This document shows, piece after piece, positions 22,046-33,056 of a DNA stretch of 64,000 bases. A program made the position numbers and the translations under genes. Under the pieces are notes generated by a model. It made no database searches, was not told where the DNA came from, and saw only the letters and a program-made list of their open reading frames with translations. The DNA is from Balaenoptera acutorostrata (Eukaryota; Chordata; Mammalia; Artiodactyla; Balaenopteridae), in NCBI RefSeq assembly GCF_949987535.1, contig NC_080081.1, forward strand, positions 64,687,603 through 64,751,602. The letters run 5' to 3'. The first letter of the stretch is position 1; each line of letters begins with the position of its first letter.

Positions 22046-22562
22046 TTCTTTAATTTAAGACAATTTTTTTTTAAGCAGTTTTAGATTTGCGACAAAACTG
22101 AGAGGGAGGTACATAGATTTCCCACACATATCCCTGCTCTTACACATGCATAGTCTCCCCACTATCAGCATCACTCGCCAGAACTGTACATCTTTAATCA
22201 AGGATGAACCCACACCGACCCATCATTGTCACCCAAAGTCCACATTTTACTTAGGACTCACTCTTGGTGGTGTACATTCTACGAGTTTGGACATATGTAT
22301 GATGACATATCCATCGTTATAATATCATACAGAGTATTTTCACTGCCCTTAAAAATCCTCTGTACTCTGCCTATTCATCTCACCCTACCCCATCCCAGCC
22401 ACTGATCTTTTTATTTTCTCCATAGTTTTGCTTTTTTCCAGAATGTCTGTCATATAGTTGATATCATATGGTATATAGGCTTTTCAGATTGACTTCTTTC
22501 ACTTAGTAACATACATTTAAGGTTCCTTCATGTCTCTTCATGGCTTGATGGCTCATTTCTTT

Positions 22563-22927
22563 CTTTTTTTTTTTTAATAAATTTATTTATTTTATTTATT
22601 TATTTTTGGCTGCGTTGGGTCTTCGTTGCTGCCCGCGGGCTTTCTCTAGTTGTGGCAAGTGGGGGGCTACTCTTCATTGCGGTGTGCAGGCTTCTCATTG
22701 TGGTGGCTTCTCGTTGCGGAGCATGGGCTCTAGGCATGCGGGCTTCAGTAGTTGTGGCATGCAGGCTCAGTAGTTGTGGCTCACGGGCTCTAGAGCGCAG
22801 GCTCGGTAGTTGTGGCACAGAGACTTGGTTGCTCCGCGGCACGTGGGATCTTCCCAGACCAGGGCTCGAACCCGTGTCCCCTGCATTGGCAGGCGGATTC
22901 TTAACCACTGCGCTACCAGGGAAGTCC
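22563..22927 (-). mobile_element. CHR-type SINE, long form, nested in L1
   Basis: Reverse copy with a TTTA tail, full body and head. The duplication atggctcatttcttt lies at 22548-22562 and 22928-22942 and is made of L1 sequence. A long open frame across it is a SINE artefact. Confidence 0.93.
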
Positions 22928-23514
22928 ATGGCTCATTTCTTTTTAGCACTAAATAATATTCCATTTGTCTGAATGTACCAATTTGTTTATCCATTCACCT
23001 ACTGAATCTTGTTTGTTTCCAAGTTTTGGCAATTATCAATAAAGCTGCTGTAAACATCCATGTTTAGGTTTTTGTGGGGACATAACTTTTCAGCTCCTCT
23101 GGGTAAATACCAAGGAGCACCACTGCTGGATTGTATGGCAGGAGTTTTGTAAGAAAGTGCCAAACTGTTTTCCAAAGTGGCTGCACCGTTTTGCATTCCC
23201 ACCAGCGATGTAGGAGAGTTCCTGCTCTGCATCCTCACCAGCATTTGGTGTTGTTAGAGGTCTGGATTTTGGTCATTTTAATAGGTACGGAGCGGTATTT
23301 TATTGTTAATTTCATTTTCATTTCTTTGATGTCAAAGAGTAGAGTATACTGGTAGAGTATCTTTTCGTAAGCTTATTTGCCATCTGTAGATTTCCTCTTT
23401 GGTGAGGTGTCTGTTAAGGTGTTTGGCCCATTTTTATTTTGGTTAAAGTCCTTGATCAGATGTACCTTTTGCAAATATTGTCTCCCAGTCTGTGGCTTCT
23501 CGTTTTTGTTTTTG

Positions 23515-23720
23515 TTTTTTTTAATTTTTTATTGGGGTGTCGTTGATTTACAATTTTGTGTTAGTGTCAGGTGTACAGCAAAGTGAATCTGTTATACATA
23601 TACATATATCCACTCTTTTAGATTCTTCTCCCATATAGGCCATTACAGAGTACTGAGTAGAGTTCCCTTATTAGTTATCTATTTTACATATAGCAGTGTG
23701 TATATGTCAATCCCAATCTT
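23515..23720 (-). mobile_element. Younger L1 3' end, antisense, nested in old L1
   Basis: 'ttttattggggtgtcgttgatttacaattttgtgttagtgtcaggtgtacagcaaagtgaatctgttatacatatac', 'cattacagagtactgagtagagttccctta', ending 'gcagtgtgtatatgtcaatcccaa'. It has a short internal deletion compared with the 14263 copy ('ttccctTATTAGTTATC', lacking the 'tgtgctatacagtaggt' phrase). Host L1 text 'tgtggcttctc' flanks it on both sides. Confidence 0.85.
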
Positions 23721-23825
23721 TGTGGCTTCTCTTCTAATCAGTGTGTATATGTCAATCTTTGTGGCTTCTCTTCTAATCCTCTCAATATGTCAATCTTTGT
23801 GGCTTCTCTTCTAATCCTCTCAATA
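23705..23825. repeat. Short tandem repeat made of L1 junction sequence
   Basis: The phrase 'ctttgtggcttctcttctaatc' occurs three times, each preceded by 'tgtcaatc': units at about 23705-23740, 23741-23787 and 23788-23825. 'ctctcaata' follows the second and third. The unit joins the end of the inserted L1 to host L1 text, so the tandem array formed after or during that insertion. Confidence 0.85.
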
Positions 23826-23852
23826 TTGTCTTTTTACAGAACAGAAGTTTTT

Positions 23853-24180
23853 GTTTTTGTTTTTTTTTTTAAAGAAATCCACGTTCTTTCTTATTTATTT
23901 ATTTATTTATTTATTTTTGGCTGTGTTGGGTCTTTGTTTCTGTGCGAGGGCTTTCTCTAGTTGCGGCAAGTGGGGACCACTCTTCATCGCGGTGCGCGGG
24001 CCTCTCACCATCGCGGCCTCTCTTGTTGCGGAGCACAGGCTCCAGACGCGCAGGCTCAGTAATTGTGGCTCACGGGCCCAGTTGCTCCGTGGTATGTGGG
24101 ATCCTCCCAGACCAGGGTTCGAACCCGTGTCCCCTGCATTGGCAGGCAGATTCTCAACCACTGCGCCACCAGGGAAGCCC
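23853..24180 (-). mobile_element. CHR-type SINE, long form, nested in L1
   Basis: Reverse copy close to consensus. The duplication agaacagaagttttt is at 23838-23852 and 24181-24195, made of host L1 sequence. Confidence 0.93.
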
Positions 24181-24330
24181 AGAACAGAAGTTTTTAATTT
24201 TAAAGAAGTTCAGCTTATCAATTTTTTTTTTTCATGGATTGTGTCTTTCGTGTTGTATCTAAAAAGGCATCATCACACCCAAAGTCATGTAGATTTTCTC
24301 TTGTGTTACCTTCTAGGAATTTGTAGTGTA

Positions 24331-24965
24331 AGTGCCTGACATTAAGCTTTTAATTGCCGAGGCATCCATTTCAAATGACATCCATCTTGAATAAAACATT
24401 GCCAGCTGTATGACACAGCTACTAGCAAAACAACCGGATAATGAATTAGATGCCCCCCACCTGTGAAGGTCCCTTTTTCAGAAAGCCCTGGGTAGCTAGA
24501 TAACTGACCACCTGAGTGACCCTGTTCCTCCCTTCCTGCATCCCATTTCCCACTCTTACGCTTGAAATTAGCCAATACAGAGTGAATCCATGATACCCTA
24601 GACACCCCACCCTCGGACCCTAATAAAGGCAGGGCCCCAGGTCTGCTCTTGTATGTGCTCTCCCCCCTCATGCCTCCCAACCTGTGACCTTGCTGTGTGG
24701 CTCTTAGGTGTACTGTGTACCCTCCAAGGCCCGTGAGTAATAAATCTTGTTTCTCAAAGTTCCCTGAAGGTTTTTTGCTGAAGTGCATCCTGAGATCAAA
24801 ATAAGAACCACAAGAGCCAGCCATTCCATAAATAGGGGCCCCAGTGGGGGAAATGTCTGCTGAGCTCACTACAAATGATATGTACCTGAGCAAGGGCTAC
24901 AGGCATTCCTAACACAGGGCACTCCTGAGCTAGGTCCAAGCATAGGCTTGGGACTGACATAACAG
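24331..24965 (+). mobile_element. Probable solo LTR of an endogenous retrovirus, nested in L1
   Basis: About 630 bp of non-L1 sequence interrupts antisense L1 text ('ggaatttgtag' on the left, 'ttttgcattacattattttacatttagg' on the right). It starts TGTAAGTGCC... and ends ...GACATAACA, an LTR-like TG/CA pair. It holds a TATA-like/poly-A-like 'ctaataaaggcag', then 'gtgagtaataaatcttgtttctc', typical of U3-R order. No gag, pol or env sequence is visible. I could not define a clean duplication, so the borders are approximate. The family is not identified. Confidence 0.55.
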
Positions 24966-25735
24966 AGTTTTTTTGTTTTGCATTACATTATTTTACATTT
25001 AGGTTATATTCCATTATGAGTTAATTTTTGTGAAGGGTGTAAGGTCTGTGTCTAGATTCATTCTTTTGCATGTGGATGTCCATTTGTTACAGCACCATTT
25101 GTTGAAGGGACAATCTTTCCTCCCTTGTATTGCCTTTGCTCCTTTGTCAAAGATCAGTTGACTGTATTTATGGTGGTCTGTTTCTGGGCTCTCTGTTCTG
25201 TTCCATTGATCTATTTGTCTGTTTTTTCACCCATACCACACTGTCTTGATTACTGTAGTTTTATAGAAAGTCTTAAAGTCAGGTAGCATCTGTCCTTCAG
25301 CTTTTATTCTTCTCTTTCAATGTTGAGTTGGCTATTCTGGGTCTTTCGCTTCTACTTATAAACTTTACAGGCAGTTTTTCAACATTCATAAAATAACTTG
25401 CTGGGATTTTGATTTGGATTGCATTGAATCTCTACATCAAGTTGGGAAGAACTGACATCTTGACAGTATTGAGTCCCCCATCCATGAACATGGAATATCT
25501 CTCCATTTATTTAGTAGTTCTTTGAGCTTGCCCACCAGAATTTTGTAGTTTTCCTCATAGAGATCTTGTACATATTTTACTAGGTTTATATCTAAGTATT
25601 TCATTTTGGGGGTTGCTAATATAAATGATATTGTATTTTTCATTTCACATTTAACTTGCTCATTGCTGGTATGTAGGAAGCCAGTTAACTTTTGTATATT
25701 AACCTTGTGTTTTGCAACTTTGCTATACTACCTAT

Positions 25736-25815
25736 TCTTGAATAATTTATAATTATTATAATTATAAATTATAATTATAATTGATATTATAAATTATAAT
25801 TCATTATAAATGAAT
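25736..25815. repeat. AT-rich, partly palindromic low-complexity run
   Basis: Repeated 'ataattataatt' and 'aaattataatt' units form overlapping inverted repeats. This is at the left end of the old L1 text and is probably simple-sequence growth. Confidence 0.75.
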
Positions 25816-28134
25816 TTTTAAGAGTTGCATACATCTGAAGGTACAGATCAGTATCAATATTGAATCCAGAAGAAATATACACACTCTAAGTTGTTGATTT
25901 GTTGATAACTGAACAAAAGGTTAATTTCTTGAGATTACTCTGATCTGAGTAGCTTCCAGTGGTCCATTGGAACCAGGATGGCCCTCTTGTAAGTGTCTTT
26001 GAATTAACTGACATTTTATATTTTACACTAGGCCCTTTTTGATATCTTACCACTAAATAGTTACTGGTAAATTCCATTCTTGAGCCTGAAGGACTGAACT
26101 TGATCTTGAAAACTTGAAGCAATGGACATTTTTTACATTGCACAAATATCAAGTTTGTATTTTTAGGGATGCTATTATAGTCAGTATTTTTAGTGTCCAG
26201 CATTGCTTATTTCTACTTTTCTAAAGTGTTTACTTAAAAAATTGATCTGTTGCTTTTGTTGCCTAGTAGTCCCACGCCTACATATGTGGAAAATTGAGGT
26301 TAAAGCTGATGGCAGATACTGGATGGATTTGCAGGGAGAATGGATCAAAACGGCAACACATTTAGTTATTTGAAATGGGATTTAGCTGGGAGAGTGCCAC
26401 AATTTGAGCAATAAATAATCATAGTCAAAAGACACAGGTTTTAAGGTTAAAAATGGTTACTTATTTGGTAGTTTATTTCCCTTAGGGACTGGTTCATTGC
26501 GACTATAACTGAAGTTCTTAATATTTGAATAAAAAATAGCAGGTAAAAATAGTTAGATACTAGCAGTATATTTAAAAAATAATTAAACTTGTTTTTAAGG
26601 TGATAATACATGCATATGTAAAATTCTGAAGGCTATGCTGAGAAAAGTTGTAAGATTTTATGAAAGGAAAACTGATAGGATTTGCACATGCTCTGATAAG
26701 TGCCCTTATATGGATCTCTGGGCATTTCTGCTTTAGCGACTGTAAACTTTTCATTTGCAAAACTGCTCTGGGATTAGCAATGCTTGCACAGGGCCTCCTC
26801 CAGATCTCCTGATAGCTGCATTCCCTTAGTTCACTCTTCATGTAAACACCTCCTTACATGCATTGACATTTTTCTGCTTACCTTATGTTCTGGGATCCTC
26901 ATCACTGTTTCTCAAGGCCTCCAGCTCAGAACTTAGAACATAGACAAAATTGGAGCAACAGAGGTTTGTGTTGTGTGTTAGTTCAAAGTGAGGCCTCCCT
27001 CTGGTCTATAGGGGTCACTCTGAAACTAGTTGCCTTCTAATACTATATAATGGTGGAGTCTCTTAGGTTTCTTTGGTACTGTGAACAGAAATCAGCCTGG
27101 CAGGAGGCTCAGGTATCTTGCAGAATCCAAGCAAGGATGGGGATGCCTGTGGGCCTTAGGAAGTGAACTAGAGACTGGAGCATATGGAGAACCAGGAAGT
27201 GCCTTCTCCATGCTGCTCATGGGTTTGTCTGTGTCTGCTTCATTCTTTTCTGTTGCTCACACTGGCTTCAGTGTTTCTTACTTAGTCCACATGGCAGAAC
27301 ATGGCTGCCAGCTGCTCCTGAATTTTACATGTTATAGTCTAGATAGGCAGGGAGAGATTGATGTCAGGCACTCAGTCCCAGTTCCGGAATTCCTTGGGAA
27401 GGGACTTATTGGTCCAGCCAGGTCAGCTGTCCATTCTAAGATTGTGGCTAGAAGTGGGGTCATATTGCAGGAATATGATAATCACTGCTGCAGCCTGTGG
27501 ATGAGGAGTGGAGGGCAAGTCTCACAAAAGAGATGTAAGGTCAACAATCCAGCATGTACCCACCGCTGGGGTGGGGTGGGCATGAGATGAGCCCATGCCC
27601 TAGCAGCTCGGCGTGTTGTTGGTTGTTATTCTGGTAGCAGCAGAATAATGAACACTGACTCTTGCTTTTCTCATGATTTTCTTTCCTTCTTTTCCTTGAA
27701 ATCTGCTCATGTGTATAGCGTTGACATGTTCAGGCAGCTATTTTCTCCTCATTGCTTCATTTGCTGATTTGACATGTTGACTGCTGTTTTCCTCTAGTCA
27801 ATATAAAGTGAGGAATGGGTAGATATTTCACAATGAATGTTTGCTGAGCAAAAAGCCATTGTTCTTTGACAAATTTCAGCACTGGTGAATGGACCCCATA
27901 TGGTGACCATATTTCTAAACTCCAAGTCAAAACACATGGCAACATAAAAGATTTTTTTCCTGATGGATGAATGTAGATAGATAGATGAATATATACGCAG
28001 ATAGATATAGATATATAATATATTTCATTATACATTTAGCAAACTGAAATCCAAAAAATGACTTGAAACTAGACTGCTAAGCACATATGGACACAGTATG
28101 TATCCTATTTCAGGGAGGAAGCTGAAAAGCCTCA
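25816..28134. other. Intron sequence, mostly unassigned
   Basis: An open frame of 169 codons at 27081-27590 (plus) is the longest single one here outside the SINEs and CpG island. It has no domain I recognise and lies in sequence resembling an old LTR-type or internal repeat. GATA-like simple repeats ('agatagatagatgaatata') lie at about 27970-28025. No exon is supported. Confidence 0.4.
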
Positions 28135-28139
28135 AGGAT

Positions 28140-28290
28140 ATTAAAGTAATGAATAATAGTTAACATTTACTGAGGACATACCACGTGCCAGGCACTATGT
28201 TTTATGTGCCTTTTCTTATTTAATCCTCCAGATGATTTTAGGAAGCTAGTATTTTACTCCTATTTGAAAGATGAAGGATCAGGTACAGCC
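28140..28290 (-). repeat. MIR SINE fragment, antisense
   Basis: 'aacatttactgaggacataccacgtgccaggcactatgttttatgtgccttttcttatttaatcctccagatgattttagga' is the reverse complement of the MIR 3' half. Confidence 0.78.
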
Positions 28291-28538
28291 GGGAAGAGGC
28301 AGAGTCGGGGATGTGCATGCACCTGGTTCATTGGACCCCACAGCCCTTCATTCACCTTCACGGTGCTACACCAGCTCTCAGAGGCTCTGTTGAGGAAGGT
28401 GTAGAAGGACCAGTGTGGAGCCTCCGTGGAAATCACAACAGGCTGAACTTGGTTTTTCAGAGGAAAAGCTAGCAAATCAGCTAACCGATCAACAAGTGAC
28501 AATACACATTAAGTAAGAAGGGGGTAGACATCCTTTTT

Positions 28539-28833
28539 TAAAATTTTATTTATTTATTTATTTATTTATGGCTGTGTTGGGTCTTTGTTCCTGTGCGAGG
28601 GCTTTCTCCAGTTGCGGCAAGTGGGGGCCACTCTTCATCGCGGTGCGCGGGCCTCTCACTATCGCGGCCTCTCATGTTGCGGAGCACAGGCTCCAGACGC
28701 GCAGGCTCAGTAGTTGTGGCTCACTGGCCTAGTTGCTCTGCGGCATGTGGCATCCTCCCAGACCAGGGCCCGAACCCGTGTCCCGTGCATTTGGCAGGCA
28801 GACTCTCAACCACTGCGCCACCAGAGAAGTCCC
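28539..28833 (-). mobile_element. CHR-type SINE, long form, reverse
   Basis: Complete reverse copy. The duplication tagacatccttttt lies at 28525-28538 and 28834-28847. Confidence 0.93.
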
Positions 28834-28847
28834 TAGACATCCTTTTT

Positions 28848-29789
28848 ACACCCTTACAATGCCTTATTTACCTGCTCTAAGTATTGGTATTACAGAATTG
28901 TAGATATGACTTTGAGTGGTATCAGGAAGGGCTATGCGTTTATTGATGGACAGCAGGGTCTGTGAATGAGGAGGGCCTTGTTGGCTGCGTGTGGGTGTTT
29001 ATAGGCTGATTTTTCTCACATGACAAGACATCTGGAGATAGGTGGTCCTTATCTCTTTCTGTTCTGCCATCTCCAGCTTGTGGCTTTCATCCCTGTGTTT
29101 GCCCCATGATTGAAGATGGCTCTTTGGCTTTTAGCTTCACATCTGGTCATAAATCTATCACAAGACCACCTAGCTACAAGGGAGGATGGAGCATTTGTTT
29201 ATTCATTGATTTATTCATTTTTAACACTTTAACAAATTTGGATATTGGGGAGATAAATAAGTAGTATGATCTCAAACAAGACCTTTGTCTAGGGGAACTG
29301 CGCTGTACCCTTTGGACCAGTGGGCTTTAAGCTTAGGAATAGCCTGGTCCTCACATGGGTTCCATTTGAATTTTGTACCCTGTAAAACTGATGACAGCTT
29401 TTCCTCCTATTCGCAACTGTGCCTTTTCTGCTCACATTGCAGTACTGCCTTTGCTGCTTGGAACAGATTCCCAGATTGGCCAAGTGCTGTAATCTAAGTT
29501 CTAATATCAGGGTTAGAAACCTGTGGTTTGTTAAATTCATGGATATAGGTCTGGGACTTTTATGGTTAATGGATATAATTGGCCATGGACCACCCTAACG
29601 TTCATCAATTAATCTGGCAAATAGAAATATCAGAAAGTTTGCCAATTCTTGCCAGCCTTTTAGAACCGCCTGAAATCATTCATTTGCTCTTCTCATTTAT
29701 AACCAGGTATTGAACTGCTGGAAGAATTTGTAAATGCCCAAGTATGGATGCTTTCTAATGTATAGTTATAGTGTGTTTTCCACTAACAT
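28848..29789. other. Intron sequence with a weak L2 trace
   Basis: At 29400-29490, 'ctcacattgcagtactgcctttgctgcttggaacagattcccag' resembles L2 reverse-transcriptase tail (sense). The rest is unassigned. Confidence 0.4.
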
Positions 29790-30035
29790 ATTTAAAAAAA
29801 TTTTTATTTTATATTGGAGTATAGTTGATTCACAGTGTTAGTTTTAGTTGTACAGCATAGTGATTCAGTTATACATATACATAGATCTATTCTTCCCAAA
29901 TTACAGAGTATTGGATAGAGTTCCCTGTGCTATACAGTAGGTCCTTGTTGATTATCTATTTTATATATAGTAGTGTGTGTATATTATAATACATATTTGC
30001 CCCTCCCCCCCACCTTTCCCCTTTGGTAACCATAA
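29790..30035 (-). mobile_element. L1 3' end, antisense
   Basis: 'tatattggagtatagttgattcacagtgttagttttagttgtacagcatagtgattcagttatacatatacat', 'ttccctgtgctatacagtaggtccttgttgattatct' and 'cctttggtaaccataa' show the same L1 3' UTR class as 14263, somewhat more diverged. Confidence 0.87.
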
Positions 30036-30263
30036 TCTACTAATGTTTTAATTCTAGAATATCTGGAGCAGAAGTCCCCTTCTGGGGGTTCAAGTTATAG
30101 GTGTGGTGAGGTAATGATGCTTTCAGCCCTCAGCGTTGCCTGTTAGGGCCCGGAGCCCCTGGAGCCCCTGGGCTGAGTGCTTTTGGCTGGGAGGACCCCT
30201 GTCTCATTACTCAGGGTGCTGTCAAAGGTTGGGAAGCACTTCTGTAGGGACACTCATGGCTTT

Positions 30264-30402
30264 TTTTGTTTGTTTGTTTTTAATTTTTTAATTTTTCAGC
30301 CGCGCCGCGCGGCTTACAGGATCTTAGTTTGACCAGGGATCGAACCCGCGCCCCCTGGAGTGGAAACACGGAGTCTTTACCACTGGACCCCCAGGGAAGC
30401 CC
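30264..30402 (-). mobile_element. CHR-type SINE, short form, reverse
   Basis: T-rich tail with GTTT units, 'cagccgcgccgcgcggctta', 'gaccagggatcgaacccgcgccccctggagtgg' and 'ggacccccagggaagcc'. The duplication ctcatggcttt lies at 30253-30263 and 30403-30413. Confidence 0.92.
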
Positions 30403-30634
30403 CTCATGGCTTTGATGTTGTACTTACAATAACCAACTCATCAAACCTGGCCGTATTTTCTCAGTGACAATTTGAGCAAGATATTGAAGGATGTTTTCTT
30501 TACATAATATTGTAAGTCATTTGCCCAAAATTTAAATCATAGAACTGTTCTTAGACTACTGTCAAGCAGTATGTCCTGTGGTAGAAAAAGCATGAGAGAG
30601 GGAATTATGGGACCTAAGTGAAAACCATGCTTCT

Positions 30635-30775
30635 CTCACTGTCTTCATTTTTCTTTTAGTTTCAGCTTCCTAATGGATAAAACAGGGAGAATAAATACGA
30701 CCTTCTTCATAAGATTGTGATAAGAATTAAATGAAATAACGGATATGAAATTTCTTTGTAACGCTCTGTTAGGGG
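30635..30775 (+). repeat. MIR SINE
   Basis: 'tttcagcttcctaatggataaaacagggagaataaatacgaccttcttcataagattgtgataagaattaaatgaaataac' is diverged MIR core. Confidence 0.72.
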
Positions 30776-31225
30776 TCATAGACTCACATGGCCATAGGCA
30801 CAAAGCGTGTAATATAAATAGGTGGAAAAGCCTGCTTCGAGGATAATTACTAGTTGGAACTGGGTTGGGCCTCAGTGTCAGCCGTACGAGAGGGAGTAGT
30901 AAGGATTGTGGCAAACTGGAGGGTGTTTGCCTAGTGAAAGAGGACGGCTGCTTCTAAGCTCCAGCAGATGTTTGTCATGGGGGAATGCAGGCCCAGAGTC
31001 TTCAGATCACTGGATTTTTCAAGAAGTACTGAAAATCCTGATGTGCATGTTAAATTCTTCAATTTTTAAAGTTAGTGCAAAAATGTTTTTAAAAACTCTG
31101 CCAACCAAGCAGAATATTAACATGGGCCAGAGTCTTCCCTTTGTGCTATAAATATTAATTTCTTTTGAAAATAATGCATGCCAATTTATAATATTTATTG
31201 ACAAGGTTCTCAGTTAGAAAAAGCA
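30776..31225. other. Intron sequence, nothing recognised
   Basis: No exon or nameable repeat is seen between a MIR and a short SINE. Confidence 0.4.
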
Positions 31226-31342
31226 TTTTTAAAAAAAAATTTTTTTGGCCATTCTGCACGGCTTGTGGGATCTTTAGTTCCCTGACCAGGAATTGAACCC
31301 TGGCCCCAGGCAGTGAATGCACTGGACTGCCAGGGGATTCCC
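31226..31342 (-). mobile_element. CHR-type SINE, short form, reverse
   Basis: 'ttttttggccattctgcacggcttgtgggatctttagttccctgaccaggaattgaaccctggcccc' to 'ggactgccaggggattccc'. Flanked by imperfect gaaaaagcattt (about 31217) and gaaaaagtattt (31344), so it is older than its neighbour. Confidence 0.87.
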
Positions 31343-31358
31343 GGAAAAAGTATTTATA

Positions 31359-31673
31359 GCTACTTTATTTATTTATTTATTTATTTTTGGCTGTGTTGGG
31401 TCTTCGGTTCGTGCGAGGGCTTTCTCTAGTTGCGGCAAGTGGGGGCCACTCTTCATCGCGGTGCGGGGACCGCTCTTCATCGCGGTGCGCGGGCCTTTCA
31501 CTATCGCGGCCCCTCCCGTTGCGGGGCACAGGCTCCAGACGCGCAGGCTCAGTAGTTGTGGCTCACGGGCCCAGCTGCTCCGCGGCATGTGGGATCTTCC
31601 CAGACCAGGGCCCGAACCCGCGTCCCCTGCACTAGCAGGCAGACTCTCAACCACTGCGCCACCAGGGAAGCCC
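31359..31673 (-). mobile_element. CHR-type SINE, long form, with internal duplication
   Basis: Reverse copy inserted immediately beside the short SINE. The 16-bp duplication ggaaaaagtatttata lies at 31343-31358 and 31674-31689, and reuses the older copy's flank. Inside, ctcttcatcgcggtgcg appears at 31449-31465 and again at 31473-31489, a 24-bp tandem duplication not seen in the other copies. Confidence 0.93.
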
Positions 31674-31857
31674 GGAAAAAGTATTTATATTAGGGTTGTC
31701 TTCTTCATTTTGTCCCCTCAGAAATTTCTGCTTCATATTCCTCACTGAAAGGCCCTTCCCTGAGTATGTTGAGAGGAACATATCACTGTGATCCTGCCTC
31801 TATCAAATAGAAACTCATGAGGAGAGACTTTTTTCACAGTTAAGAATCAGATTAAGT

Positions 31858-32213
31858 GACTTCCCTGGTGGTCCAGTGGTTGAGAATCAGCCTTCTAACG
31901 CAGGGGATGGGGGTTCGATCCCTGGTTGGGAAACTAAGATCCTACACGCTGTGGGGCAACTAAACCCATGTGCCACAACTACTGTGCCCACGCGCCTCAA
32001 CTAGAAAGCCCGCGTGCCGCAACTACAGAGCCTGTGCGCTGCAGTGAAGAGCCTTCATGCTGCAATGAAAGATCCTGCATACCGCAACAAAAGATCCTGT
32101 GTGCCGCAACAAAGATCCCATGTGCTGCAACTAAGACCCGACTCAGCCAAAAACATTTTTTAAAAAATAAAAATTTAAATTAAAAAAAAATCCAACCTCT
32201 TAAAAAAAAAAGA
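31858..32213 (+). mobile_element. CHR-type SINE, long form, repeat-rich body
   Basis: Head 'gacttccctggtggtccagtggttgagaatcagcc', B box 'ggttcgatccc', then a body with many 'gccgcaacaaaagatcc'-like units and an A-rich tail. Flanked by gaatcagattaagt (31844-31857) and gaatcagactaagt (32214-32227), one mismatch. Confidence 0.9.
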
Positions 32214-32389
32214 GAATCAGACTAAGTCATAACCTTTAGTTAATAAACAGAAATGCACCCAAAAGCCTAAGGAAAGGGGAGTTTATTATGAGTCTCCAGG
32301 AGAACTCCTGAAACCCAAGGGGAGAGGGAAAGTGGCTGAGCCTTGTGAATGCCACGGCTTGGGAATAGGAGAGACTTGAGGACTGGGTA

Positions 32390-32560
32390 GAGCTGTATTG
32401 TCTAATATGGTGGCCACCAGCCACATGTGGCTTTTTAAGTGTAAATTTAAATTAATTAAAATTAAATACAATGAAAAATCCTTTAGTGGCACTAGCTACA
32501 TTTCTAGTGCTCAGAAACCACATGTGGCTGGTGGCTACCATATTAGTGTGGATTATAGAA
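32390..32560. mobile_element. Miniature inverted-repeat DNA transposon (hAT-like)
   Basis: Two arms, about 32403-32430 and 32518-32546, are near-perfect reverse complements: 'taatatggtggccaccagcc' then 'acatgtggc' against 'ccacatgtggctggtggc' then 'taccatatta' (27 of 29 positions). The loop between is AT-rich. The termini recall a mammalian hAT family ending in '..gtggctaccatattggacag'. It has no coding capacity. Confidence 0.75.
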
Positions 32561-32734
32561 CATTTCCATCATTGCAGAAACTTCTGTTGGGCATTGTGGA
32601 TAGAGGATCAGGGGTATGAAGTGGGAGGTCTAGTTAAAGGTTAAACTAAATGGTGGTGGTGCCTGGACCGAAGCATTGGCAGTGGGGCACATTGAGAAGC
32701 AGTTCAGTTACTGAGGAAAGTTACCTTTGTGGAG

Positions 32735-32870
32735 GCAGCATTGGGTAGGGGTTAAGAGCAAGGATTGGGGTCGGATTTGAGTCCTTGCTCTACCATTTCT
32801 TAGCTGTGTGGTCTTAGACAAGTTACTTAAGGCTCAGTTTCCTGGTTGAAAGATGGGGATTATTGAAGCC
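32735..32870 (+). repeat. MIR SINE
   Basis: 'ggggttaagagcaaggattggggtcggatttgagtccttgctctaccatttcttagctgtgtggtcttagacaagttacttaaggctcagtttcctgg' is a clear MIR 5' half and core. Confidence 0.85.
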
Positions 32871-33056
32871 TCGGAAATGGATGCCATAATCCAGGGACAA
32901 GTAGAATGAAAAGGGAGGAGGTGAGCAGTGTGATCCAAGAAAGTGCTGGGGAAGCTTGCAGTGAGGAATGTTAGCTGGGGAAGATCTCAGAAAGAGACGG
33001 ATGCTAAGCAACTTTCTGAAGATGAGTGGATTTTAAAGTTGGTCTGTGTCCACATA

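Larger units (their letters stand above)
22050..25735 (-). mobile_element. Long old L1 (L1MA/L1MB-like), antisense, with four nested insertions
   Basis: Antisense L1 can be followed from the 3' UTR ('aagcagttttagatttgcgacaaaactgag') through ORF2 end ('cactgctggattgtatggcagg', 'ttccaaagtggctgcaccgttttgcattcccaccagc') to mid-ORF2 ('cctttgtcaaagatcagttgactg', 'ttgctgggattttgatttggattgcattgaatct', 'catggaatatctctccatttatt'). It is broken by a SINE (22563-22927), a young L1 3' end (about 23515-23720), a SINE (23853-24180) and an LTR-like insert (about 24331-24965). The L1 text resumes after each one. About 2 kb of the original element remains. Confidence 0.88.

Noticed and set aside
22600..22929. 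109-codon minus-strand open frame, like many others of similar sequence across the window
   Set aside because: It lies wholly in a CHR SINE with a target duplication. The same peptide recurs in other SINE copies, so it is repeat sequence and not a gene.
24342..24893. 183-codon minus-strand frame
   Set aside because: It is antisense to the LTR-like insert and has no retroviral or host domain. It is likely chance.
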